This document shows positions 35,741 through 45,583 of a stretch of DNA of 64,000 nt, one piece after another. The first letter of the stretch is position 1, and each line of letters begins with the position of its first letter. The notes below the pieces were generated by a model. It was not told the DNA's origin and ran no database searches. It saw only the letters and a program-made list of their open reading frames with translations. The DNA is from an uncultured Amphritea sp. (GTDB lineage Bacteria > Pseudomonadota > Gammaproteobacteria > Pseudomonadales > Balneatricaceae): positions 1 through 64,000 of the forward strand of contig NZ_CAKZLP010000066.1 in NCBI RefSeq assembly GCF_937127095.1, read 5' to 3'. Made by a program: the position numbers and the translations under genes.

Positions 35741-37939
35741 ATGAAATTCTTTGCTACCTGCCCTAAGGGGCTGGAGCCTGTTCTGTTTGATGAACTTCAG
35801 GCCCTGAATGTTGAAGCGCCGAAACAAACCCTGGCGGGTGTTTATTTTTCCGGTGGTCTTGAAGCGGCTTACCGTGCCTGTCTATGGTCGCGGGTAGCCA
35901 ACCGTATTTTGCTTGAGTTGCACCGCTGTCCGGCTGAAACTGCGGATGAACTGTATCACGGCGTACAGCAGCTCAAGTGGCTTGAGCACATGCGTCCTGA
36001 AGGCACTCTGACGATCGATTTTACCGGTCAGTCAGAGGGTATTAACCACAGTCGTTTTGGTGCGCAAAAAGTTAAAGATGCGATAGTCGACCAGATTCGT
36101 GATGAAACCGGGCGGCGGCCCTCTGTCGACCGGATGAAACCGGATCTGAGAGTAAATGTGCATCTGCAGCGGGGCGAAGCAACGATTGCGGTTGATATTT
36201 CTGGAGACAGTCTGCACCGCCGCGGCTATCGCCTGCAATCCGGCTCTGCACCGATGAAAGAGAACCTTGCTGCAGCATTGCTGTATCGCTGTGGCTGGCC
36301 TGAAAAAGCGTCCGAGGGGCAGGCGTTGCTTGATCCGATGTGTGGTTCGGGAACCTTGCTGATAGAAGGTGTGTTGATGGCCGCTGATATCGCCCCGGGT
36401 CTGTTTCGCCGGGATTATGGTTTTACTTACTGGACACAACACAACAACGCGCTGTGGAAGTCTCTGCTTGAGGAGGCCAATGAGCGCCGTGATGCCGGAC
36501 TGAAAAAAGTGAACAGCCGTTTTGAGGGCTTTGATGCGGACGCTAAAGTGCTCAATATCGCGCGGGATAATGCTCGCAGAGCCGGTGTTGAGCCGCTGAT
36601 CCATCTTGAGCGTCGGGAGTTGTCAAGACTGACTCGTTCTGTTTCTGATGAACGCGGACTGGTGGTGACCAATCCTCCTTATGGTGAACGTCTTGGAGAG
36701 GAGCCAACACTGTTCTTCCTCTATCAGCACCTGGGTGAGCGTCTTAAAGCGGATTTTGCCGGTTGGCAAGCGGCGGTATTTACCGGCAATCCCGAGTTAT
36801 GCAAGATGATGAAGCTGGCGTCGGATAAAACCTATAAGTTGTATAACGGTGCTATTCCCAGTCAGTTGCAGATCTTTAATATCCGTGCCCGTGCAGAACC
36901 TGCGATGGTGGTTCAGAAGCAACCTGAGCAACCAGCATCTGATGCTGAGGTCGTTTTGGATGCTGAGCACGATGTTCAGGTTCCTCCGGTTGAGTTGAGC
37001 GATGGTGCTCAGATGCTGGTTAACCGCCTCAATAAGAACCTCAAGCAACTGAGCAAATGGGCGAAGCGCCAGGATATTACCTGCTACCGTTTATATGATG
37101 CAGATCTGCCGGAATATTCGGCGGCTATCGATATCTATAACGATTGGGTGCATGTTCAGGAGTACCAGGCGCCTAAAAGTGTCGATATGGTTAAGGCATT
37201 TGCAAGGCTGCAGGAAATTGTTGCGGTTTTGCCATCGGTGCTGGGTGTGCCGGCTGAAAACATTATTCTGAAACAGCGTCGTCGGCAGCAGGGTGCAAGT
37301 CAGTATGAGAAGCGCGATCAGACCGAGCGCTATATTGATGTCACTGAAGGTGGCTGCCGAATTCTGGTGAATCTTGAAGATTATCTGGATACCGGTTTGT
37401 TTCTGGATCATCGTCCGATCCGCATGCAGATTCAACAGGAAGCGAAGGGCGGGGATTTTCTTAATCTGTTCAGCTATACCGCGACTGCATCGCTGCATGC
37501 TGCAAAAGGGGGCGCCCGTTCAACCACCAGTATTGATATGTCGGCGACCTACCTGAACTGGGCAAAGAAAAACTTTGCTCTGAATGGGTATGCAGAAGCG
37601 CGTAACCACTTTCTTCAGGAGGACTGTATTAAGTGGTTAAAGACCCAGAAAGGGCAGAGCTATGATCTGATTTTTATGGACCCGCCAACCTTCTCAAACT
37701 CTAAGCGGATGCATGATGTGCTGGATGTGCAGCGGGATCATGTGGATCTGATTAACCTGGCTATGGAGCTTTTGCGGCCTGGAGGCAAGCTGATCTTTTC
37801 TAATAACTACCGTCGTTTCAAGATAGATCCTCAGTTGGCTGAACGTTATAAGGTTGTTGATATTAGCCGTAAAACGATTGATCTGGATTTTAAACGTAAC
37901 AGCAAAATTCATCAGTGCTTTGAAATTTCAGTACTTTGA
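35741..37939 (+). CDS. rlmL: Bifunctional 23S rRNA methyltransferase RlmKL
   Basis: A 732-aa fusion. The N-terminal half is RlmL (THUMP domain about 45-155, then methyltransferase with DPMCGSGTLLIEG and NPPYGERLG), which makes m2G2445; the C-terminal half is RlmK (GGDFLNLFSYTATASLHAAK, MDPPTFSNSKRM), which makes m7G2069. Both SAM and catalytic motifs are intact. ATG 35741 (MKFFATCPKGLE) matches the family N-terminus; a frame from 35723 adds six residues. Its stop codon lies within a tandem repeat. Confidence 0.96.
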   Translation: MKFFATCPKGLEPVLFDELQALNVEAPKQTLAGVYFSGGLEAAYRACLWSRVANRILLELHRCPAETADELYHGVQQLKWLEHMRPEGTLTIDFTGQSEGINHSRFGAQKVKDAIVDQIRDETGRRPSVDRMKPDLRVNVHLQRGEATIAVDISGDSLHRRGYRLQSGSAPMKENLAAALLYRCGWPEKASEGQALLDPMCGSGTLLIEGVLMAADIAPGLFRRDYGFTYWTQHNNALWKSLLEEANERRDAGLKKVNSRFEGFDADAKVLNIARDNARRAGVEPLIHLERRELSRLTRSVSDERGLVVTNPPYGERLGEEPTLFFLYQHLGERLKADFAGWQAAVFTGNPELCKMMKLASDKTYKLYNGAIPSQLQIFNIRARAEPAMVVQKQPEQPASDAEVVLDAEHDVQVPPVELSDGAQMLVNRLNKNLKQLSKWAKRQDITCYRLYDADLPEYSAAIDIYNDWVHVQEYQAPKSVDMVKAFARLQEIVAVLPSVLGVPAENIILKQRRRQQGASQYEKRDQTERYIDVTEGGCRILVNLEDYLDTGLFLDHRPIRMQIQQEAKGGDFLNLFSYTATASLHAAKGGARSTTSIDMSATYLNWAKKNFALNGYAEARNHFLQEDCIKWLKTQKGQSYDLIFMDPPTFSNSKRMHDVLDVQRDHVDLINLAMELLRPGGKLIFSNNYRRFKIDPQLAERYKVVDISRKTIDLDFKRNSKIHQCFEISVL

Positions 37940-37972
37940 TATTTCAGTACTTTGATATTTGAGTGCTTTTAT
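37926..37972 (+). repeat. Tandem repeat over the rlmKL stop
   Basis: ATTTCAGTACTTTGAT occurs twice in tandem (17-base unit), followed by a degenerate third copy ATTTGAGTGCTTTTAT. The gene's TGA is in the first copy. Confidence 0.7.
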
Positions 37973-38042
37973 TTAAGTGCCCTGATTTGGAAGCGCTGTA
38001 TTAAGGGCTAAAACGTTCTGGCCTGACAGCTGCTTTGACCGA

Positions 38043-38066
38043 AACCACCGCGAGGTGGTTTTTTTT
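38043..38066 (+). terminator. Rho-independent terminator of rlmKL
   Basis: Stem AACCACC / GGTGGTT with loop GCGA, followed by six or more T. Confidence 0.75.
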
Positions 38067-38106
38067 GGTGCGCAGCGCCTGCTTGCGATTGGTGCGGTTT
38101 TAGCTG

Positions 38107-38123
38107 TTGGCACAGTACCTGCT
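38107..38123 (+). promoter_or_regulatory. Sigma-54 promoter of the Amt gene
   Basis: TTGGCACAGTACCTGCT matches the -24/-12 consensus TTGGCACRNNNNTTGCT with one change. Two TTGGTGCG half-sites resembling NtrC sites lie upstream at 38065-38072 and 38089-38096, 24 bases apart. This fits nitrogen-limitation control. Confidence 0.6.
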
Positions 38124-38302
38124 TAATAAAACGCACATTTCTGGAGCAATAACGACTATTACTGGTTCATTCCTGTGTTTATGGCGGGTGTAGGCTGGCG
38201 ATAGCGGAATCCGGAGTGTTCGAATAATTAAAAGCGCACTATTTATGTGCTAATTATGTTAATTGGCATCAAAAAGGTGCGAAAAGTTGGTGGGAGATCT
38301 TC

Positions 38303-39514
38303 GTGGAAAGTGTTAATAGTGCGGTAGAAACACTCGTTCAGAGTTCAAATACACTGTTTATTCTGATGGGCGCCATCATGGTGTTCGCGATGCATGCCGG
38401 ATTTGCCTTCCTTGAGGTGGGTACTGTGCGCCAGAAGAACCAGGTGAATGCGCTGGTTAAGATTATGACGGACTTCGGTTTTTCCGCAGTCGCCTATTTC
38501 TTTATAGGGTATTGGGTTGCTTATGATGTCACCTTTTTTCAGGATGCTGAAACGCTGGCTCAGGGGAATGGCTATGAGTTGGTGAAGTTTTTCTTCCTGA
38601 TGACCTTTGCGGCGGCGATTCCGGCGATCGTGTCTGGCGGCATTGCTGAGCGAGCGCAGTTCTGGCCCTTTCTGATTGCGTCCTCGCTGATTGTTGCGTT
38701 TGTCTACCCATTCTTTGAAGGGATTGTCTGGAATGGAAACTTCGGTGTGCAGGCATGGATGGAGAATACATTCGGGGCTGCATTCCATGATTTTGCCGGA
38801 TCAGTTGTGGTGCACGGTGTTGGCGGCTGGCTTGGGTTGGTTGCGGTGGTCATGCTGGGTATTCGTAAGGGGCGCTATAGAAGCGGCAAACTGGTGGCGT
38901 TTCCGCCCTCTAATATCCCCTTTTTGGCGCTGGGTGCATGGATTCTCTGCATCGGCTGGTTTGGGTTTAATGTGATGTCGGCGCAGACGCTGGATGGTAT
39001 TTCCGGGCTGGTTGCCGTTAACAGTCTGATGGCGATGGTAGGCGGTATTATTGTTTCACTATTACTGGGTAAAAATGACCCGGGTTTTATCCATAACGGT
39101 CCGCTGGCGGGTCTGGTAGCGATATGTGCGGGCTCAGACATTGTGCATCCGATTGGTGCCTTGATGATTGGGGGTATTGCGGGTGCGCTGTTTGTCTGGA
39201 TGTTTACTGTGGTGCAGAATCGTTGGAAGATTGATGATGTGCTGGGTGTATGGCCTCTGCACGGCCTCTGCGGCGCCTGGGGCGGGATTGCAGCGGGTAT
39301 CTTTGGGTCAGGTGCTCTGGGTGGTCTGGGGGGCGTTAGCCTGACTGCGCAGATTGTCGGTACACTGATGGGTATCGGGGTTGCTGTAATCGGTGGGGTT
39401 GTCGTTTATGGCGGTATTAAAGCTGTTATGGGGCTTCGTCTTGGTGAGGAAGAGGAGTTTAACGGCGCCGACCTGGCAATTCATAAGATTGAATCGATCT
39501 CTATCGACTCGTAG
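38303..39514 (+). CDS. amt: Amt-family ammonium transporter
   Basis: A 403-aa protein with about 11 membrane helices. The Amt hallmarks are present: phenylalanine/serine recruitment region (VSGGIAERAQFWPFLIASSLI), first pore histidine in FHDFAGSVVVHGVGGWLG, and second in HPIGALMIGGIAGALF. No Amt signal peptide is seen, so it is the short form. Unlike glnK-amtB pairs, no PII gene precedes it. The start is GTG 38303 with GGGAG upstream. A sigma-54-type promoter 180 bases upstream suggests NtrC control. Confidence 0.94.
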   Translation: MESVNSAVETLVQSSNTLFILMGAIMVFAMHAGFAFLEVGTVRQKNQVNALVKIMTDFGFSAVAYFFIGYWVAYDVTFFQDAETLAQGNGYELVKFFFLMTFAAAIPAIVSGGIAERAQFWPFLIASSLIVAFVYPFFEGIVWNGNFGVQAWMENTFGAAFHDFAGSVVVHGVGGWLGLVAVVMLGIRKGRYRSGKLVAFPPSNIPFLALGAWILCIGWFGFNVMSAQTLDGISGLVAVNSLMAMVGGIIVSLLLGKNDPGFIHNGPLAGLVAICAGSDIVHPIGALMIGGIAGALFVWMFTVVQNRWKIDDVLGVWPLHGLCGAWGGIAAGIFGSGALGGLGGVSLTAQIVGTLMGIGVAVIGGVVVYGGIKAVMGLRLGEEEEFNGADLAIHKIESISIDS

Positions 39515-39576
39515 CCAATGAGGCGCCACTATCAATATGTAGCGCTTCTCAGTGATTAGCTGAGGCCGATTGGCTT

Positions 39577-39600
39577 AAAACGGGCTGCAGGGCCCGTTTT
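39577..39600. terminator. Terminator hairpin after amt
   Basis: Stem AAAACGGGC / GCCCGTTTT with a six-base loop; A and T tracts allow use in both directions. Confidence 0.65.
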
Positions 39601-39683
39601 AATGAGTGCTGGAAGGAGGCTGTTATTTACCGGCGTTTGCTAAATACGCAGCCTCAGTCTTCTGCTTAGCACAATCTTCACGC

Positions 39684-40097
39684 TTATGCGTTTGATGCGG
39701 ACTGAGTAAGCTCGTGTCTCCAGTGTATCCGCACTCTCAGAACAATCATTCCGGCCAGTACCAGCAGTGTGCCACTGACTAAGCCCAGCGGGTTTGGTAT
39801 CAGTGAGTAGCAGGCTACGCCGAAACCCAGATAGGCAAACGGCTGTGCTTCATAAAACCATTCGGGAGTATAGCCTTCAGCAGATCCACGGGATATCTGA
39901 GCGAGGAGAAGGCGGTGTTGGCGGCGGTCATGACGACGATAGTTGGAACGCATAATCCAGATTGCGCTGCCGCTCAAATAGAGTGCCAGGGCTGCTAACA
40001 GTATTCCGGTGCTTTCATTGTAGATAACCGTCAGTAATGAACATGTTGCAAAGTAGAGATAGGGAATGCTCTCATAGACCGGTGTAGGAAGCCGCAT
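39684..40097 (-). CDS. Small membrane protein of unknown function
   Basis: A 137-aa protein with four likely helices in two pairs: SIPYLYFATCSLLTVIYN and LLAALALYLSGSAIWIMR before, and FAYLGFGVACYSLIPN and VSGTLLVLAGMIVLRVRI after, a basic linker (NYRRHDRRQHRLLLAQISRG). Unrecognised family. Single gene, convergent with amt. Confidence 0.65.
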   Translation of the reverse strand: MRLPTPVYESIPYLYFATCSLLTVIYNESTGILLAALALYLSGSAIWIMRSNYRRHDRRQHRLLLAQISRGSAEGYTPEWFYEAQPFAYLGFGVACYSLIPNPLGLVSGTLLVLAGMIVLRVRIHWRHELTQSASNA

Positions 40098-40240
40098 AAT
40101 AATCGCCTTTTGCAGATTGTTAGTTAAATCCCCTACCCATGTATGGATATTAGTATTAATCTGAGAGAATTATCTAGTTTGTAAGATGAAATTTATTCAC
40201 GCCGTGTTAGATCTGCTTCTTTATAACGTTTTAACAGGCA

Positions 40241-40272
40241 AAAAAAAGCCGCTAGTGATAGCGGCTTTTTTT
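40241..40272 (-). terminator. Rho-independent terminator of gltA
   Basis: A 13-bp stem AAAAAAAGCCGCT / AGCGGCTTTTTTT with loop AGTGAT, 11 bases past the gltA stop. Confidence 0.85.
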
Positions 40273-40283
40273 GATTATGCGGA

Positions 40284-41564
40284 TTACTTGGTTGGGTAAT
40301 CACGCATAACAGGGCCAGTATACAGTTGGCGTGGACGACCGATTTTGTTCGGGCTGCTGTGGAATTCACTCCAGTGAGAGATCCAGCCGATAGTCCGGGA
40401 CAGCGCGAATATAACAGTGAACATGTTGGTTGGAATGCCTACTGCTTTCAGGATGATGCCGGAATAGAAGTCAACGTTCGGGTAGAGTTTACGCTCAACG
40501 AAATATTCATCTTCCAGGGCGATCTGCTCAAGCCGTTTGGCGATCTTCAGCAGAGGATCATTTTCGATACCCAGTTCAGCCAGAACTTCATCACAGGTTT
40601 GCTTCATAACTTTTGCCCGTGGGTCAAAGTTACGGTAAACACGGTGGCCAAAGCCCATCAGACGGAAAGAGTCGTCCGGATCTTTGGCGCGCTGGATGAA
40701 TTCTTCGATATTAGACTCGTCACCAATCTCATTCAGCATTGTTAGTACGGCTTCGTTAGCTCCGCCGTGAGCAGGTCCCCACAGGGCGGCAATACCAGAC
40801 GCAATACAGGCGAATGGGTTGGCGCCTGAAGAGCCTGCCAGACGAACGGTTGATGTCGAAGCGTTCTGTTCATGGTCAGCATGTAACAGGAAGATCTTGT
40901 CCATCGCCTTAGCCAGTACTGGATTAGTCACATAGTCTTCACATGGATTACCAAACATCATCTGCAGGAAGTTATCTGCGTAATCGAGATCGTTGCGAGG
41001 ATACTGGAATGGCTGGCCAATGCTGTACTTGTAACACATGGCAGCAATGGTTGGCATTTTAGCGATCAGTCGGTAGGCACAGACTTCCCGGTGATGAGCG
41101 TCATCGATGTCCAGAGAGTCGTGGTAGAAGGCAGACAGTGCACCAACAACACCGACCATGATCGCCATAGGGTGAGCGTCACGGCGGAAGCCGTTAAAAA
41201 AGTGCAGCATCTGCTCATGAACCATGGTGTGGTTCTTAACAGTGTCTACGAATGTTTGCTTTTGCTCAGGGGTCGGCAGTTCGCCATTGAGTAGCAGGTA
41301 GCATACTTCCAGATAATCAGAATTTTCTGCCAATTGCTCAATGGGGTAGCCGCCGTGTAGCAAAACACCCTGGCCGCCATCTATATAGGTAATAGCGGAG
41401 TCACAAGCTGCGGTAGAAACAAAGCCTGGATCATAGGTGAACAGGCCTTTACTTGTCAGAGCGCGAACATCAATAACATCAGGTCCCATTGTTCCGGAAT
41501 ATACCGGCAATTCAAAAACCTCGTCGATACCGTCGACTGTTAAGCGTGCTTTCTTGTCAGCCAT
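40284..41564 (-). CDS. gltA: Citrate synthase, type II (hexameric)
   Basis: A 426-aa enzyme that condenses oxaloacetate and acetyl-CoA, the entry step of the TCA cycle. Active-site regions: [32 protein letters not shown] (His) and [19 protein letters not shown] (His/Arg), with the catalytic Asp in [12 protein letters not shown]. The N-terminal NADH-binding-type domain ([21 protein letters not shown]) marks the gram-negative type. Divergent from sdhC, with its own promoter at 41722-41749. Confidence 0.98.
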   Translation of the reverse strand: MADKKARLTVDGIDEVFELPVYSGTMGPDVIDVRALTSKGLFTYDPGFVSTAACDSAITYIDGGQGVLLHGGYPIEQLAENSDYLEVCYLLLNGELPTPEQKQTFVDTVKNHTMVHEQMLHFFNGFRRDAHPMAIMVGVVGALSAFYHDSLDIDDAHHREVCAYRLIAKMPTIAAMCYKYSIGQPFQYPRNDLDYADNFLQMMFGNPCEDYVTNPVLAKAMDKIFLLHADHEQNASTSTVRLAGSSGANPFACIASGIAALWGPAHGGANEAVLTMLNEIGDESNIEEFIQRAKDPDDSFRLMGFGHRVYRNFDPRAKVMKQTCDEVLAELGIENDPLLKIAKRLEQIALEDEYFVERKLYPNVDFYSGIILKAVGIPTNMFTVIFALSRTIGWISHWSEFHSSPNKIGRPRQLYTGPVMRDYPTK

Positions 41565-41721
41565 TATAGGCTCCTATCATTTCTGTTTAATCTGAATGAC
41601 TTTATAAATTGTAGAAGGGTAATCACATGCCACAGCAGGGTTTGCAGTTAAACCTGCGGGCGCTTTGAGCCCTTTAATTCAGTCACAATCTAAGAGTTTT
41701 AGCTCGAAATAGGACTCTGAC

Positions 41722-41749
41722 ACTATAGAGAGTTGAATGCGTTTGTCAA
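41722..41749 (-). promoter_or_regulatory. Sigma-70 promoter of gltA
   Basis: On the minus strand TTGACA (41749-41744), 16-base spacer, TATAGT (41727-41722). Confidence 0.75.
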
Positions 41750-41917
41750 TTCAATCGAGCTTAGTTTTGCCGCGATGCAGCAAAGGTCTAATGCGTTGAA
41801 AGTATGGTTTATCAGGAAACTGAAATTAGCTGAATAATCATTTAGTTGTAGGGCGTTAGGGCTGAGTGTCTGATAAAAAAAACACTAGACAATAGGCTTA
41901 GGAAGGGTGTTGGTTAA

Positions 41918-41945
41918 TTGTATTGCGGTAATTTGCTGGTATACT
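41918..41945 (+). promoter_or_regulatory. Sigma-70 promoter of the sdh-suc operon
   Basis: TTGTAT (41918-41923), 16-base spacer, TATACT (41940-41945); predicted start near 41952. Confidence 0.6.
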
Positions 41946-42078
41946 CCGTCACCAGCTTGCATTCCTCATTTCGGGATGGGGTGCGGGCGCTGGACCGAGG
42001 TGCTTATCTTTGTCTTTGTACACTACCTTTAACAACCTGGCCCTGCAATCGGGCTTAACATAAGTGTGAACAAGAGCC

Positions 42079-42456
42079 GTGAACGAGAAAAGACCCGTAA
42101 ACTTAGATCTACGAACTATTAAACAGCCACTTCCGGCTATCACTTCCATACTGCACCGTGTAACGGGGCTTGCGCTGTTCTTTGGCGCGTTCTTTATGCT
42201 GTATGCACTTGGGATGTCTCTTGAATCTGAGCAGGGCTTTGAAGCTGCTGCGCAGATGCTGACGGAGAGCTTCTTTGCGAAGCTGATCGCGTGGGGATTG
42301 GTTTCAGCGTTGCTGTATCATTTCTTTGCCGGTATCAAACACCTGGTGATGGATTTTGGTCATTTTGAAGAGTTGGAAAGCGGTAAGATGGCAGCCAAGG
42401 TGACCCTGGTTGTTTCTGCTGTTGCAATTCTGCTGGCGGGAGTATGGATATGGTAA
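42079..42456 (+). CDS. sdhC: Succinate dehydrogenase cytochrome b556 subunit
   Basis: A 125-aa membrane anchor with three helices. ITSILHRVTGLALFFG carries the quinone-site Ser and Arg, and YHFFAGIKHLVMDFG carries the heme-ligand His. With SdhD it anchors complex II and reduces ubiquinone. The start is GTG 42079; an in-frame stop at 42067 excludes a longer form. It overlaps the sdhD reading frame. Confidence 0.95.
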   Translation: MNEKRPVNLDLRTIKQPLPAITSILHRVTGLALFFGAFFMLYALGMSLESEQGFEAAAQMLTESFFAKLIAWGLVSALLYHFFAGIKHLVMDFGHFEELESGKMAAKVTLVVSAVAILLAGVWIW

Positions 42457-42797
42457 CTTCAATTACAAGTTTTGGCCGAAGCGGTCTTTACGACTGGATG
42501 ATCCAGCGTGTAACTGCTGTCGTATTACTTGCTTTTACAGTCTTTATGATTGGATACATGCTGTTTAGTCCGAACCTGGATTATCAGCAGTGGAAAGAAT
42601 TGTTCGAATGCACCTCTATGCGGATCTTTACACTGATGGCTTTGCTGTCAATGGCGGCCCACGCATGGATCGGTATGTGGTCAATCTCAACTGACTACAT
42701 TAAGCCAACGGGCATTCGTTTCTTGTTCCAGTCAGCTTGTGGTCTTCTGACGTTTATCTACGTCGTTTGGGGCATTCAGATTCTGTGGGGAGTGTAA
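42450..42797 (+). CDS. sdhD: Succinate dehydrogenase membrane anchor subunit
   Basis: A 115-aa three-helix protein. [22 protein letters not shown] segment ([20 protein letters not shown]) holds the quinone-site Tyr. ATG 42450 follows GGCGGGAG with a seven-base gap; ATG 42444 would give two extra residues. It overlaps sdhC by seven bases and ends one base before sdhA. Confidence 0.95.
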   Translation: MVTSITSFGRSGLYDWMIQRVTAVVLLAFTVFMIGYMLFSPNLDYQQWKELFECTSMRIFTLMALLSMAAHAWIGMWSISTDYIKPTGIRFLFQSACGLLTFIYVVWGIQILWGV

Positions 42798-42798
42798 G

Positions 42799-44574
42799 AT
42801 GAGCAGCAAGTTACGTACGCTGACTTTTGACGGTATTGTTATTGGTGGTGGCGGCGCGGGAATGCGTGCGGCACTGCAACTGGCCCAGGGTGGCCTGAAT
42901 ACCGCGTGTATTACTAAAGTATTTCCAACCCGTTCGCATACTGTTTCTGCTCAGGGTGGTATTACCTGTGCAATTGCCAGTGCTGACCCGAACGATGACT
43001 GGCGCTGGCACATGTATGATACCGTTAAGGGCTCCGATTATATCGGTGACCAGGACGCTATCGAGTACATGTGTTCTGTAGGTCCTCAGGCTGTATACGA
43101 GCTGGACCACATGGGGATGCCATTCTCCCGTACTGAAGAGGGCCGTATATATCAGCGTCCTTTCGGTGGTCAGTCGAAGAACTTCGGTGAGGGTGGTCAG
43201 GCTGCCCGTACCTGTGCTGCAGCTGACCGTACTGGTCATGCGTTGCTGCACACGCTGTATCAGGCGAATATGAAAGCCGGTACAACATTCATGAACGAAT
43301 GGTATGCGGTTGATCTGGTAAAGAATGCTGATGGTGCTGTTGTAGGTGTTATCGCGATCTGTATCGAAACCGGTGAAACGGTTTACGTCAAAGCCAAGGC
43401 AACTGTTCTGGCGACCGGCGGTGCAGGACGTATCTTCCAGTCTACGACTAACGCTCTTATCAATACCGGTGACGGTATGGGTATGTCTCTGCGTGCAGGT
43501 GTTCCTGCTCAGGATATGGAGATGTGGCAGTTCCACCCAACCGGTATTGCCGGCGCAGGTGTGCTGGTGACAGAAGGCTGTCGTGGTGAAGGTGGTTACC
43601 TGGTCAATAAAGACGGTGAGCGCTTCATGGAGCGGTACGCTCCAAACGCGAAAGACCTGGCTGGACGTGACGTTGTTGCCCGTTCCATGGTTCTCGAAAT
43701 TCTGGCAGGCCGTGGCTGTGGCGAGAATGGTGATCATGTATTCCTGAAGCTGGATCATCTGGGTGAGGAAGTGCTGCACTCCCGTCTGCCAGGTATCTGT
43801 GAACTGTCTAAGACGTTTGCGCATGCAGATCCGGTTAAAGAGCCAGTACCTGTTGTGCCTACCTGTCACTATCAGATGGGTGGTGTTGCTACTAACATCG
43901 GTGGTCAGGCTATTGGTCGTGATGCGGATGGCAATGATTACATTATTGATGGTCTGTTTGCCTGTGGCGAAGTTGCCTGTGTATCAGTACACGGTGCTAA
44001 CCGTCTGGGCGGTAACTCACTGCTTGACCTGGTTGTATTTGGTCGCGCAGCGGGTATTCAGATCGAGAAGCAGATGGCTGCTGGCTACTCCGCTGAAAAT
44101 GCGACTGAAGCTGATGTTGAGCGTGCGATGGCGCGTCTTAACCGCCTGAATAACTCTACCGGTGGTGAGCGTGTATCTGAGGTTCGTGCTGATCTTCAGA
44201 AAACCATGCAGCTGTACTTCGGTGTATTCCGTGAAGGCGAAAGCATGGAGAAGGGTCTTGGGATGCTGAAAGAGATCCGCACTCGCGTGGAAAATCTGCA
44301 TCTTGAAGATAAGTCTCAGTCTTTCAATACTGCGCGTATCGAAGCGCTGGAGCTGGAAAACCTGATGGAAGTTGCAGAAGCGACTGCTATCGCCGCTCTG
44401 ACTCGTACGGAAAGTCGCGGTGCACATGCCCGTAACGACTTTACCGAGCGTGATGATGAAAACTGGCTGTGCCACTCACTGTTTGATCCTAAGACCAAAG
44501 AGATCACTAAGCGTGATGTTAACTTTGCGCCGAAGACAGTAGAAGCATTTCCACCAAAAATCCGTACTTACTAA
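42799..44574 (+). CDS. sdhA: Succinate dehydrogenase flavoprotein subunit
   Basis: A 591-aa FAD subunit that oxidises succinate to fumarate. FAD-binding [14 protein letters not shown], covalent-FAD histidine in [33 protein letters not shown] and the substrate-binding [10 protein letters not shown] are all intact. C-terminal region [21 protein letters not shown] 42799 with GGAG upstream. Confidence 0.98.
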   Translation: MSSKLRTLTFDGIVIGGGGAGMRAALQLAQGGLNTACITKVFPTRSHTVSAQGGITCAIASADPNDDWRWHMYDTVKGSDYIGDQDAIEYMCSVGPQAVYELDHMGMPFSRTEEGRIYQRPFGGQSKNFGEGGQAARTCAAADRTGHALLHTLYQANMKAGTTFMNEWYAVDLVKNADGAVVGVIAICIETGETVYVKAKATVLATGGAGRIFQSTTNALINTGDGMGMSLRAGVPAQDMEMWQFHPTGIAGAGVLVTEGCRGEGGYLVNKDGERFMERYAPNAKDLAGRDVVARSMVLEILAGRGCGENGDHVFLKLDHLGEEVLHSRLPGICELSKTFAHADPVKEPVPVVPTCHYQMGGVATNIGGQAIGRDADGNDYIIDGLFACGEVACVSVHGANRLGGNSLLDLVVFGRAAGIQIEKQMAAGYSAENATEADVERAMARLNRLNNSTGGERVSEVRADLQKTMQLYFGVFREGESMEKGLGMLKEIRTRVENLHLEDKSQSFNTARIEALELENLMEVAEATAIAALTRTESRGAHARNDFTERDDENWLCHSLFDPKTKEITKRDVNFAPKTVEAFPPKIRTY

Positions 44575-44586
44575 GGGGTTGTTACG

Positions 44587-45291
44587 ATGCTGGTAAGTGT
44601 ATATCGCTATAATCCTGAGATTGATGATGCGCCTTACATGCAGGATATCCATATTGATATCCCGGGTGGCAAAGACATCATGGTTCTGGATCTGCTGCAA
44701 CTGCTGAAAGATAAAGATCCGACAATGGGCTACCGTCGTTCATGCCGTGAAGGTGTGTGTGGTTCTGACGGTATGAACATGAATGGCCGTAATGGTCTGG
44801 CATGTATCACCCCTCTGTCTGAAGTTGTAGAAAACGACAAGCTGGTGCTTCGTCCGTTGCCGGGTCTGCCTGTTATTCGCGATCTGGTTGTAGATATGTC
44901 TCAGTTCTACAAACAGTACGAGAAGATCAAGCCGTTCCTGATCAACGATACGCCGCCGCCGGCTATCGAACGTCTGCAGTCGCCGGAAGAGCGTGCTGAG
45001 CTGGATGGTCTGTACGAGTGTATTCTCTGTGCATGCTGTTCTACTGCCTGCCCATCTTTCTGGTGGAATCCTGATAAGTTCATCGGTCCTTCCGGTTTGC
45101 TGCAAGCATACCGGTTCCTGGCAGACAGTCGTGATACTGCAACGACAGAGCGTCTGGCAGGGCTGGATGATCCGTTCAGCGTATTCCGCTGCCACGGCAT
45201 CATGAACTGCGTCAGCGTTTGTCCTAAGGGGCTCAACCCCACCAAGGCAATTGGTAAGATTCGCAATATGCTGATTTCGCAAGCGACCTGA
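44587..45291 (+). CDS. sdhB: Succinate dehydrogenase iron-sulfur subunit
   Basis: A 234-aa subunit with the 2Fe-2S ligands (SCREGVCGSDGMNMNG, then C in GLACITPL) and C-terminal 4Fe-4S and 3Fe-4S ligands (CILCACCSTACPSFWW, CHGIMNCVSVCPKGLNP). It passes electrons from FAD to quinone. Ends with a terminator at 45304, but sucA lies less than 300 bases on. Confidence 0.98.
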   Translation: MLVSVYRYNPEIDDAPYMQDIHIDIPGGKDIMVLDLLQLLKDKDPTMGYRRSCREGVCGSDGMNMNGRNGLACITPLSEVVENDKLVLRPLPGLPVIRDLVVDMSQFYKQYEKIKPFLINDTPPPAIERLQSPEERAELDGLYECILCACCSTACPSFWWNPDKFIGPSGLLQAYRFLADSRDTATTERLAGLDDPFSVFRCHGIMNCVSVCPKGLNPTKAIGKIRNMLISQAT

Positions 45292-45303
45292 TAGCAAACT
45301 GAG

Positions 45304-45330
45304 CGGCTCCCATTGGGAGCCGTTTTTTTT
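45304..45330 (+). terminator. Rho-independent terminator after sdhB
   Basis: Stem CGGCTCCC / GGGAGCCG with loop ATT and eight T; separates sdhCDAB from the suc genes, at least partly. Confidence 0.8.
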
Positions 45331-45583
45331 GACTTTTACCCGGGTACTAGTCAAAAGACTTATATCTGTTTGTGAGGAAAGTTTTTAGAATTCCCTCTGC
45401 ATTGATATATAAACCTCGCCATAAAAAGCGTAGAATCACGTCCCGTAACCTGTACCTCTATCAGGCTATATACGTGAGAAATTATAAACGGTAACTAAAC
45501 AGGGGACGGCCGGAACAGGCCAGTTGGACGGGACGTGGTGCATCCTGGACTTCGATAGTACCCCTGAGCCAGGGTGATCAAGA

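Larger units (their letters stand above)
41565..42078. other. gltA-sdhC divergent regulatory region
   Basis: These 514 bases hold a strong promoter for each flanking operon (41722-41749 minus, 41918-41945 plus), giving leaders of about 150 and 125 bases. No ORF is supported. Leaders of this length leave room for post-transcriptional control, for example by small RNAs, but no site is evident. Confidence 0.6.

Noticed and set aside
39620..39741. A minus-strand frame ending THKREDCAKQKTEAAYLANAGK-like residues next to the 137-aa membrane protein
   Set aside because: It looks protein-like but has an in-frame stop just upstream and no start codon; it could be an alternative, frameshifted end of the membrane protein, but the sequence alone does not support that.
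42811..43869. A 352-aa minus-strand ORF antisense to sdhA
   Set aside because: It mirrors the coding strand of an unmistakable sdhA, its translation is rich in Thr, His and Arg and matches no family, and it has no ribosome-binding site.
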